From positions 236 to 7,520 of the forward strand of contig DQAA01000054.1 of assembly GCA_003523465.1 (NCBI GenBank): 7,285 bases of DNA, written 5' to 3'. How positions within the stretch are numbered: position 1 is the stretch's first letter; every line of letters starts with the position of its first letter. This stretch comes from Pseudomonas sp. (GTDB taxonomy: Bacteria > Pseudomonadota > Gammaproteobacteria > Pseudomonadales > Pseudomonadaceae). The notes under the pieces are model-generated. The model was not told the DNA's origin. It made no database searches and saw only the letters and a program-made list of their open reading frames with translations. Below are positions 1 through 5,741 of this stretch, piece after piece. Both the position numbers and the translations under genes were made by a program.

Positions 1-1552
1 CCTGACCACCAGCAGCAACAACACCACCAACGCCTACACCGAGGGCTACAGCCGCCAGGTGACGACCTTCAGCGAGTCGGCCTCGGGCAATGGCGTGACG
101 GTGTCCAGCGTCGATCGCCAGTACAACCAGTTCGTCACCACCCAGCTCAATGGCTCGATCAGCGCCGAGAGTGCGCTGTCCACCTACCAGACCGAGGTCG
201 ACCAGATCGACAGCCTGCTGGCGGACAGTGACGCCAGCCTGGATACCCTGCTGCAGAGCTTCTTTTCGGCGATCCAGACGCTCACCTCGGACGCCAGCGA
301 CACTGCGGCGCGAGAAGAGGTGGTGGGCGCCGCGCAAACCCTCGCCAGCCAGTTCAACCAGCTGGGCAGCTACCTGTCGGCGATGTCCGATGACGTCAAC
401 AGCCAGCTCGACGGCCAGGTCAGCCAGGTCAACGACCTCACCTCGCAGATCGCCAGGCTCAACGGGCAGATCAGCCTGTCCTCGGCACTGGGCGGGGCGT
501 CCAACGACCTGCTGGACCAGCGCGACCTGCTGGTCAGCCAGCTCAGCGAACTGGTGGCGGTGGATGTCAGCGTGCAGAGCAACGGCAGCTATACGGTGTC
601 GCTGGGCAACGGCATGGCCCTGGTGTCCGGCAGCGACAGTTTCGACCTCGCCACCGGCCCGTCCGCCAGCGACCCTAGCCAGGTTGCGATCAGCTACGTG
701 AACGCCGCCGGCAACAGTGTGGCGCTGTCCGACAGCACCCTCGACGGTGGCTCCCTCGGCGGCCTGCTGGATTTTCGCAACACCACCCTGGCCGAAACCC
801 AGAACCAGCTGGGCCTGATGGCAGTGTCCCTGACCCAGGCGTTCAACAGCCTGCAGGCCCAGGGCATCGACCTCAATGGCGACAGCGGCACGGACTTCTT
901 CTCGGTGGCGGACCCGGTGGTCTACGGCAGTACCCGCAACACCGGCGACGCGACCCTGACGGCCACCTTCAGCGACGATGTCAGCGCCCTGAGCGACAGC
1001 GACTACACCGTCAGCTACTCCGATGCCGACGGTTACACCGTCACCCGCAACGACACCGGTGCCAGCGTGGCCGCCACGTACGACAGCGGCACCCTGAGCT
1101 TCGCCGGCATGGAACTGAGCGTGAGCGGCACGGCCAATGACGGCGACAGCTTCCTGGTCCAGCCCACGCGCAATGCCGCGGCCAGCTTCAGCGTGCTGAT
1201 CGACGATGGCGAACAGATCGCCGCCGGCACCAGCAGCGGCAGCAGCGACAACAGCAACGCCCTGTCGATGCTCGCCCTGCAGACCGGCAGCATCGTCGGC
1301 GGCTCTACCCTGAGCCAGTCGTATTCCTCGCTGGTCAGCGATGTCGGCAGCACCGCGACGCGGGTTGCTGCGCAGTTGGCCACGCAGTCGGCGCTCACCG
1401 AGCAACTGACCACCCTGCAGCAATCGGAATCGGGGGTGAACCTGGACGAAGAGGCGGCCAACCTGCTCGTCTACCAGCAGTACTACCAATCCTGCGCCAA
1501 GGTCGTCGAAGTCGGCCTGACGGTGCTCGACACCCTGCTCGATATCAACTGA
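1..1552 (+). CDS. flgK: Flagellar hook-filament junction protein FlgK (HAP1), 5'-truncated by window edge
   Basis: FlgK is the first of two junction proteins joining the hook to the flagellin filament; it is exported by the flagellar type III apparatus. The open frame runs from base 2, giving 516 visible residues. Comparison with remembered E. coli FlgK suggests about 18 N-terminal residues are missing, so the whole protein would be near 534 residues (E. coli 547). A GTG at 59 is internal and not the start: the residues before it include the family motif GYSRQ (visible 15-19). Other FlgK signatures follow in order: VSSVDRQYNQF (about 34-44), NDLLDQRDLLVSQL (168-181), GSLGGLLDFR (250-259), LNGDSGTDFF (291-300), a beta-rich central domain to about 390, and the C-terminal SGVNLDEE (477-484) followed by a coiled-coil end. 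The length and internal wording resemble the enteric type rather than the longer FlgK of the main Pseudomonas flagellum. It is followed after 22 bases by flgL. Confidence 0.95.
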   Translation, partial: LTTSSNNTTNAYTEGYSRQVTTFSESASGNGVTVSSVDRQYNQFVTTQLNGSISAESALSTYQTEVDQIDSLLADSDASLDTLLQSFFSAIQTLTSDASDTAAREEVVGAAQTLASQFNQLGSYLSAMSDDVNSQLDGQVSQVNDLTSQIARLNGQISLSSALGGASNDLLDQRDLLVSQLSELVAVDVSVQSNGSYTVSLGNGMALVSGSDSFDLATGPSASDPSQVAISYVNAAGNSVALSDSTLDGGSLGGLLDFRNTTLAETQNQLGLMAVSLTQAFNSLQAQGIDLNGDSGTDFFSVADPVVYGSTRNTGDATLTATFSDDVSALSDSDYTVSYSDADGYTVTRNDTGASVAATYDSGTLSFAGMELSVSGTANDGDSFLVQPTRNAAASFSVLIDDGEQIAAGTSSGSSDNSNALSMLALQTGSIVGGSTLSQSYSSLVSDVGSTATRVAAQLATQSALTEQLTTLQQSESGVNLDEEAANLLVYQQYYQSCAKVVEVGLTVLDTLLDIN

Positions 1553-1562
1553 TCCCGCCCCC

Positions 1563-1568
1563 GGAGAG
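1563..1568 (+). promoter_or_regulatory. Ribosome binding site of flgL
   Basis: GGAGAG lies six bases before the ATG at 1575 and supports that start. The short flgK-flgL gap contains no promoter that I can see, so flgL is most likely cotranscribed with flgK. Confidence 0.7.
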
Positions 1569-1574
1569 CCCGAC

Positions 1575-2771
1575 ATGCGTCTGAGCAGTGCGACCATCTA
1601 CAACCAGAATCTCAACTCCATGCTCGACCAGCAGGCCGCCTACCAGGAGGCTGCGTTGCAGGTCTCCAGCGGGACGCGGGTCAGCAAGCCGTCCGACGAC
1701 TCGCTGGCGGCGGCGCAGGCGGTCAGCGTGCGCCAATCCATTGCTGCCAACGAGCAATACGCCGACTCCCGGGCCGCCATCACCACCTCGCTGTCCCAGG
1801 AAGCGACGACCCTGGACAGCATCAACGACGCCATCACCAGCGCCATGACCCTCACGGTGCAGGCGGGCAACGGCACCCTCAGCGATGCGGACCGCGAATC
1901 CCTTGCCACCTCGCTGCAGGGCGTCTACGACACGCTGCTCACCCTTGCCAACAGCACCGACAGCAATGGCAACTACCTGTTTTCCGGGTACCAGAGCCAG
2001 AGCCCGGCGTTTGCCGAGGACGCCTCGGGAGAACTGGTGTACCAGGGCGACAGCAACGTGGTCAGCCAGCAGGTCAGCGCCACCCAGAGCATGGCCAGCG
2101 GCGACAACGGCGCGAGCATCTTCCTCTCGGTCAGCAGCTCTGCCGGGTTCATCGCCGAGGCGGGGGCCAACAGCGGCACGCTGACCTTCAACGGGCCGGA
2201 CATCGCCGATACCACGGCGGCGGGTTATGGCAGCGGCTTCACCCTGAGTTTCAGTGCGGCGGCTGACGGCACGCTGCAGTACAGCGTCGATGGTGCGGAC
2301 CCGGTGGCTTATACCGAGGGTGAAACCCTGGAAATCAACGGCCTCGGCCTGACGCTCAGCGGCACACCGGCGGATGGCGACAGCGTCACCGTCAGTGCCG
2401 CTGCGGATGCCGACCCGGATCTGTTCAGCACCCTGCGTACCCTTATCAGCGCCTTGCAGACCCCGGTGGAAGATGCCTCGGACCAGGCTGCCCTGAGCAA
2501 CACCCTGTCCACTGTCAGCCGCGAGCTGAGCAATGCCCAGGACAACGTCCTCACCGTCATGACGTCGGTAGGCGCGCGGCTGAACCAGGTGGAAACCCTC
2601 GACACGATCGGTGATGACCTCGCACTCAGTTATACGGAGCGGTTGTCGGGGCTGGTGGATGCGGACTACACCGAATCGGTGACCCGCTATGTGACCCTGC
2701 AGGTCTCGATGCAGGCGGCGCAGCAGACGTTTGCCAGCGTGCAGAAGCTGTCGTTGTTCGAGTACATCTAG
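1575..2771 (+). CDS. flgL: Flagellar hook-associated protein FlgL (HAP3)
   Basis: FlgL is the second junction protein, sitting between FlgK and the first flagellin ring; it is secreted by the flagellar export apparatus. The 398-residue product starts MRLSSATIYNQNL and carries the flagellin-like N-terminal helices with SSGTRVSKPSDDSLAA (31-46). A stretch very like enteric FlgL follows: GNGTLSDADRESLATSLQG (98-116) and LANSTDSNGNYLFSGY (124-139). The C-terminal helical domain runs from about 282 to the end LSLFEYI. E. coli FlgL has 317 residues; the extra length here lies mainly in a Gly/Ser/Asp-rich beta region (about 187-280). Part of that region, GLGLTLSGTPADGDSVTV (256-273), resembles GMELSVSGTANDGDSFLV in the neighbouring FlgK. 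It is the last gene before a terminator; no flagellin gene follows in the window. Confidence 0.95.
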   Translation: MRLSSATIYNQNLNSMLDQQAAYQEAALQVSSGTRVSKPSDDSLAAAQAVSVRQSIAANEQYADSRAAITTSLSQEATTLDSINDAITSAMTLTVQAGNGTLSDADRESLATSLQGVYDTLLTLANSTDSNGNYLFSGYQSQSPAFAEDASGELVYQGDSNVVSQQVSATQSMASGDNGASIFLSVSSSAGFIAEAGANSGTLTFNGPDIADTTAAGYGSGFTLSFSAAADGTLQYSVDGADPVAYTEGETLEINGLGLTLSGTPADGDSVTVSAAADADPDLFSTLRTLISALQTPVEDASDQAALSNTLSTVSRELSNAQDNVLTVMTSVGARLNQVETLDTIGDDLALSYTERLSGLVDADYTESVTRYVTLQVSMQAAQQTFASVQKLSLFEYI

Positions 2772-2785
2772 TCGGCCCGCCAGCG

Positions 2786-2820
2786 AAAAAAAGGGCCTGC
2801 TTTCAAAGCAGGCCCTTTCT
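2786..2820. terminator. Bidirectional intrinsic terminator between flgL and ycaC
   Basis: An 11-base-pair perfect stem (2790-2800 with 2808-2818) encloses the 7-base loop TTTCAAA. Seven A residues at 2786-2792 give a U tract for the minus-strand transcript, and the right arm with the bases after it (CCCTTTCTCTT) gives a U-rich tail on the plus strand. The hairpin fills the gap between the flgL stop (2771) and the ycaC stop (2822), so it should end both convergent transcripts. Confidence 0.9.
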
Positions 2821-2821
2821 C

Positions 2822-3448
2822 TTACTTGGCAGTAAACGCCGAGTAGCTGTTCATCAGGTTGCGGTAGTTGGGGATCCGCTGCGACAGCAGGTTGCCCAGC
2901 CCTTCGATATCGTTGCGCCAGTCGCGGTGCAGCTCACAGGCCACCGAGAACCAGTTCATCATCTGTGCGCCGGCCTGGGTCATGCGGTTCCATGCGGCCT
3001 GCTGCACGGTGGTGTTGAAGGTGCCGGAGGCATCGGTCACCACGAACACGTCGAAACCTTCGGCCAGCGCCGACAGGGTCGGGAAGGCGACGCAAACATC
3101 CGTCACCACGCCGGCAATGATCAGTTGCTTGCGGCCAGTGGCCTTGATCGCCTTGACGAAGTCCTCGTTGTCCCAGGCGTTGATCTGGCCTGGACGCGGG
3201 ATGTACGGGGCGTCCGGGAACATCTCTTTCAGTTCCGGCACCAGCGGGCCATTCGGGCCTTGTTCGAAGCTGGTGGTGAGGATGGTCGGCAGCTCGAAGA
3301 ACTTCGCCAGGTCAGCCAGCGCCAGCACGTTGTTCTTGAACTCGTTCGGCGAGAAGTCCTGCACCAGGGAGATCAAACCGGTCTGGTGGTCGACCAGCAG
3401 GACTACGGCGTCGTCTTTGTTCAGGCGGTTGTAAGTGGCGTTGGTCAT
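2822..3448 (-). CDS. ycaC: YcaC-type isochorismatase-family cysteine hydrolase
   Basis: The 208-residue protein belongs to the isochorismatase-like (cysteine hydrolase) superfamily and, as far as I recall that sequence, matches E. coli YcaC almost end to end, including NNVLALADLAK, GPNGPLVPELK, NAWDNEDFVKA and ACELHRDWRNDIEGL. The catalytic Asp is Asp20 in LLVDHQ, and the nucleophilic Cys is Cys119 in the strand-turn GVVTDVC. Arg85 lies in IPRPGQINAW, near where many relatives place the catalytic Lys. YcaC proteins form cytosolic oligomers and their natural substrate is not established, so a reaction cannot be given. The ATG at 3446-3448 is preceded by AAGGA (3457-3461 on the minus strand) at normal spacing. 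It appears monocistronic, ending at the terminator shared with flgL. A regulator gene is not visible next to it. Confidence 0.93.
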   Translation of the reverse strand: MTNATYNRLNKDDAVVLLVDHQTGLISLVQDFSPNEFKNNVLALADLAKFFELPTILTTSFEQGPNGPLVPELKEMFPDAPYIPRPGQINAWDNEDFVKAIKATGRKQLIIAGVVTDVCVAFPTLSALAEGFDVFVVTDASGTFNTTVQQAAWNRMTQAGAQMMNWFSVACELHRDWRNDIEGLGNLLSQRIPNYRNLMNSYSAFTAK

Positions 3449-3505
3449 GGTGGAAATCCTTGTGTTCGAGAAGTTTGTTTTGGGTGGTTGCCGCTAGATG
3501 TGACC

Positions 3506-3534
3506 AGATTAGGGGTTTCTCGAAACGGGATAAA
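3506..3534 (-). promoter_or_regulatory. Possible ycaC promoter with an inverted repeat in the spacer
   Basis: On the minus strand, TTTATC (3529-3534) and TAATCT (3506-3511) are 17 bases apart and could be weak -35 and -10 boxes for ycaC. Between them is the inverted repeat GTTTC-TC-GAAAC (3515-3526, plus-strand reading), placed where a repressor would block polymerase. Both boxes match the sigma-70 consensus poorly, so this is a suggestion only. Confidence 0.3.
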
Positions 3535-3552
3535 TCGGCTGAAAACGGTATG

Positions 3553-3575
3553 ACTGTCTCGCATGGGTGGACAGT
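3553..3575. repeat. Inverted repeat ACTGTC-N11-GACAGT, operator-like
   Basis: Perfect 6-base arms at 3553-3558 and 3570-3575 are separated by 11 bases. Arm length and spacing are compatible with a dimeric regulator site between the two divergent genes, but a chance occurrence is possible. Confidence 0.35.
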
Positions 3576-3674
3576 TTGCGCGGCACGACCAGATAAGGGC
3601 GAGTACCGTGTCGCTCTCTGCTTTAGGGGAAAGGCTTCGTTCCTGACCCTGTCTCCGTTGCGACGTACCTTGGC

Positions 3675-3696
3675 GTTCTCTCCATCAGGAGGGAAC
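3675..3696 (+). promoter_or_regulatory. Leader hairpin upstream of the three-gene cluster
   Basis: A 9-base-pair stem (3675-3683 paired with 3688-3696, one T-G wobble) closes the four-base loop ATCA. Its right arm contains GGAGGG, a Shine-Dalgarno-like string held in the stem, while the better spaced AAGGA (3704-3708) lies just outside it. No U tract follows, so it is not a simple terminator. It could protect the 5' end of the mRNA or tune translation; the function is inferred. Confidence 0.5.
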
Positions 3697-3703
3697 AGCC
3701 AAA

Positions 3704-3708
3704 AAGGA
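3704..3708 (+). promoter_or_regulatory. Ribosome binding site of the first cluster gene (A)
   Basis: AAGGA sits seven bases before the ATG at 3716 and fixes that start. The surrounding AAAAAGGAC also resembles the A-x-GGA core bound by RsmA/CsrA-type translational repressors, but such short matches are common at ribosome binding sites. Confidence 0.65.
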
Positions 3709-3715
3709 CTTTGCA

Positions 3716-4411
3716 ATGACCAACGACACCAACGATTCACTGACCCTCAGCTCTGCCGCCGTGGTGGAAAGTTCGCTGCTGGCCTTCGGCGCGGGCATGA
3801 CCGCGCAGAACCGTCAGGATGTGAAGAACAGCTACCTGTTCGCCACGCTCGTCGCCAACAAGCGACACGACCAGCTCACGCTCAGCGAGGACTGGTTCGA
3901 TTATTTCCTTGAAGCCATGAGCGACTGCGGCTGGGTCGTGGCGCAACGTACCTACGAAAAGGAAAGCGACACCGGGCAATCCCTCAAGCTCGCCAGTATC
4001 GCGATCAAGGCCGTGCAGGTCGCGGCATCCAGCCTGCTTCAGGGCGGGCCGCTGGTCCAGGCGCTGGGCGCGTTCGCGGAAAAGGCCATCGACGGCCTGG
4101 GCAAAAGCGACGAAGCCCTGGAGCTGTTCAAGCGCACCCTGCATGCCAAATCCAATGTCATGGTCGGCGTGGCCTCGTGCATCGAGACCAAGGACGGCGA
4201 GGTGGTCATGGCCCTGGGCGCGATCCAGCGCACCGTACGCAATGAAGACCTCGACACCCTGCTGTTCGACTGGGACAGCAACACCTCCTCGACGTACCGC
4301 AGCACTGCAGCGCTGTCGTTCAACAGCCAGATCTATGCCAAGGCCCGGGACCTGATCGAACAACGCCTGGGTGACCGCGCGGTGTCGCGGATCATGGACT
4401 ACGAAATCTGA
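3716..4411 (+). CDS. Uncharacterised protein A of a three-paralogue cluster
   Basis: I do not recognise the family of this 231-residue protein. The start has a good ribosome binding site. Visible architecture: a polar N-terminus, an amphipathic helical part (about 15-50), an aromatic motif WFDYFLEAMSDCGW (60-73), and a hydrophobic alanine-rich stretch with a GGP turn (about 90-128). A beta-rich segment follows containing CIETKDGEVVMALGAI (155-170), then LFDWDSNTSSTYRS (183-196), and a C-terminal helix beginning FNSQIY (202-207) and ending MDYEI. There is no signal peptide or charged-flanked transmembrane helix, so the default location is the cytosol. The hydrophobic part could insert in membranes but is interrupted by Lys, Gln and Ser. 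The two following genes are divergent relatives. A effector, toxin-like or structural role is possible but nothing in the sequence proves it. Confidence 0.85.
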   Translation: MTNDTNDSLTLSSAAVVESSLLAFGAGMTAQNRQDVKNSYLFATLVANKRHDQLTLSEDWFDYFLEAMSDCGWVVAQRTYEKESDTGQSLKLASIAIKAVQVAASSLLQGGPLVQALGAFAEKAIDGLGKSDEALELFKRTLHAKSNVMVGVASCIETKDGEVVMALGAIQRTVRNEDLDTLLFDWDSNTSSTYRSTAALSFNSQIYAKARDLIEQRLGDRAVSRIMDYEI

Positions 4412-4441
4412 TTGAAGCCGGTATGCCCCTGGCGAGTTTAT

Positions 4442-4445
4442 GGAG
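4442..4445 (+). promoter_or_regulatory. Ribosome binding site of cluster gene B
   Basis: GGAG lies nine bases before the ATG at 4455, choosing that start over the in-frame ATG seven codons further on (4476). The 43-base A-B gap shows no terminator. Confidence 0.55.
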
Positions 4446-4454
4446 TGAACGGAC

Positions 4455-5108
4455 ATGGATGTCGACGGCTATACGATGTGGATCACCGGGGGCAGCCTGG
4501 TATTGATCGCCCCGCAGGTCAGCGAGCCGGAGCGGCGGCATGCGCTGGGCTCGCTGGGGCAGGCGCAGAGGCACGCCGATGAGTCGATGGTTTCGCGCTT
4601 CGACCAGCATCGCCGCTGGTACCGCGCCTACTGCAACGCCCTGGGGCAACACGGCTGGCGGGTGACCCACAGCTGCCAGCAGGTGGAAACCGCCGGTGGA
4701 CGAACCCTGTTGTCGCCGACCCAGCCGCTGCTGCTATGGCTGGCCAGCCAGCACGGCGAGCTGGGCGAGGTGCTGGAGTTGTGCATCGACTCCCTGGCGC
4801 AGAACCCGCGAGTGCTTGCCCAGCTGTCCTGTTGCGCCTTGCAGGTGGAGCACAGCACCACACGGTTGATGCTCGAACTCGGGGTGCTAGGCCCCGGCTC
4901 GCAGCTCAGCCTGTGCAGCATTGCCCTGGAAACCAGCGCGGTACTGGGTTCCGACTGGCTGAAAGCGCCCCTGGCCGGAGCCACCTTGCGCGGCGACCTT
5001 TATTTCCAGAGTTTGATGGCCGAACCCGCACCGGAGCTGCTCGATGCCGGGCGCGACGGCTTTGTCCGGGTGTCGGGCAATTACGGCCCTGGCCGCACCC
5101 TTCATTGA
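4455..5108 (+). CDS. Uncharacterised protein B of a three-paralogue cluster (most divergent member)
   Basis: This 217-residue protein is of unknown family, but it follows the plan of its neighbours: an N-terminal segment GGSLVLIAPQVSEPERR (12-28), a helical part, and the aromatic motif WYRAYCNALGQHGW (55-68) with the same spacing to Gly-Trp as in A and C. A leucine-rich helical middle (about 92-130) and a beta-rich segment around LELGVLGPGSQLSLCSIAL (140-158) come next. It lacks the Cys, Thr-Lys and Met that A and C share in that segment, keeping only the Gly (Gly148). Its C-terminus ends in a Gly-rich tail (GNYGPGRTLH) instead of the helix ending in Tyr-Glu-Ile/Leu. It has several cysteines (60, 74, 110, 126, 127, 154), more than its neighbours. 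No signal peptide is evident. The frame is intact, so it is a divergent partner rather than an obvious pseudogene. Confidence 0.82.
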   Translation: MDVDGYTMWITGGSLVLIAPQVSEPERRHALGSLGQAQRHADESMVSRFDQHRRWYRAYCNALGQHGWRVTHSCQQVETAGGRTLLSPTQPLLLWLASQHGELGEVLELCIDSLAQNPRVLAQLSCCALQVEHSTTRLMLELGVLGPGSQLSLCSIALETSAVLGSDWLKAPLAGATLRGDLYFQSLMAEPAPELLDAGRDGFVRVSGNYGPGRTLH

Positions 5109-5111
5109 GGA
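5107..5111 (+). promoter_or_regulatory. Ribosome binding site of cluster gene C, overlapping the B stop codon
   Basis: GAGGA begins inside the TGA stop of gene B (5106-5108) and lies nine bases before the ATG at 5121. Only 12 bases separate the two genes, so their translation is probably coupled. Confidence 0.7.
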
Positions 5112-5120
5112 AACACGATC

Positions 5121-5741
5121 ATGACAGAGCAACTTAGGGCATCCGTGGTGGGCAACGCCCTGGTGTCCTTCTTTCCGGATGTCGACAAGGACATGCGCGA
5201 ACGGGTTCAGACCGCCATGCTGTTCGCCCAGCGCGCGACCCAGGAGGTGGTGAGCAATGGCTTCGTCGGCGACGGCTTCGATTACTACCGCCAGCAATTG
5301 AAGTTTCTCGGTTGGGACGCGACCTCGCCTCGCGAGCCGTTCGATCCCGACCTGAAGCGGGGTTCGGTGCTGGACACCCTGCTGGCGCAGGTTGGCGCCA
5401 CGGCAGGCAACGAGTTTTCCGATGTCACCCGCTGGTCCCTCGATACCCTGGAACTGATGCAGCCGGCGCTGGCGCGGTTCGAACAGCATTCGCTGCAACG
5501 GGCCTCTTTCCAGTTGCTGCCCTGCCGGGTGACCAAGCCCGGCTACGTCGACATGGTGCTGTACCACGAGACGCTGGTGCGGGAGGAGCTGGTCAACGGC
5601 TTTCTCTTCCGTGAGCGGGTGGTCACCGGCGTGCGTGCCGAACTGGTGCGTTTCAACGCCCGCCTGTTCGAACAGCAGTTCGGCGACAAGGTCCGCGAGC
5701 GGTTGCTCAAGGCGCTGCTGGAGGATGTCTACGAGCTGTGA
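5121..5741 (+). CDS. Uncharacterised protein C of a three-paralogue cluster
   Basis: The 206-residue product is of unknown family and is clearly related to protein A. An N-terminal part GNALVSFFPDVDKDMRERV (11-29) leads into a helix, then the aromatic motif GFDYYRQQLKFLGW (52-65). A loop rich in Pro and Asp and a helical middle (about 80-125) follow. The beta-rich segment contains CRVTKPGYVDM (135-145), matching A at Cys, Thr, Lys, Gly, Val and Met with identical spacing. NGFLFRERV (159-167) corresponds to the LLFDWD region of A. The C-terminal helix starts FNARLF (178-183, compare FNSQIY in A) and ends EDVYEL. No signal peptide or membrane helix is visible, and it lacks the hydrophobic alanine-rich stretch of A. 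It ends exactly against the convergent marC stop codon with no terminator between them. Confidence 0.85.
   Translation: MTEQLRASVVGNALVSFFPDVDKDMRERVQTAMLFAQRATQEVVSNGFVGDGFDYYRQQLKFLGWDATSPREPFDPDLKRGSVLDTLLAQVGATAGNEFSDVTRWSLDTLELMQPALARFEQHSLQRASFQLLPCRVTKPGYVDMVLYHETLVREELVNGFLFRERVVTGVRAELVRFNARLFEQQFGDKVRERLLKALLEDVYEL

Larger units (their letters stand above)
3449..3715. other. Divergent intergenic region between ycaC and the three-gene cluster
   Basis: This is the only sizeable non-coding stretch in the window. It must hold the ycaC promoter on the minus strand and the promoter of the 3716-5741 cluster on the plus strand. Visible elements are two inverted repeats (3515-3526 and 3553-3575), a leader hairpin (3675-3696) and the ribosome binding site at 3704-3708. 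I could not find a convincing -35/-10 pair for the plus-strand cluster. Open frames across this region have no credible start or product and run into the neighbouring genes out of frame. Confidence 0.6.

Noticed and set aside
2868..3553. Two plus-strand open frames opposite ycaC
   Set aside because: The minus strand encodes a full-length YcaC with catalytic residues, terminator and ribosome binding site; the plus-strand products match nothing and lack a ribosome binding site.
4412..4454. Possible terminator between genes A and B
   Set aside because: Only a weak GCC/GGC pairing is present with no T tract; the gap fits an operon spacer.
3737..4456. Long minus-strand open frame (239 codons) antisense to gene A
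   Set aside because: Its composition is typical of a frame opposite a GC-rich gene, it has no recognisable motif, and gene A has the better ribosome binding site and paralogues in C and B.
4887..5567. Minus-strand open frame (226 codons) across genes B and C
   Set aside because: It spans the junction of two genes that are supported by mutual homology; the product is rich in His, Gln and Arg as in shadow frames.
3716..5741. Trio as R-body (Reb) proteins, monalysin or a known insecticidal protein
   Set aside because: Reb proteins are much shorter, monalysin is a single aerolysin-like protein, and no motif of either is visible; naming a function would be guesswork.
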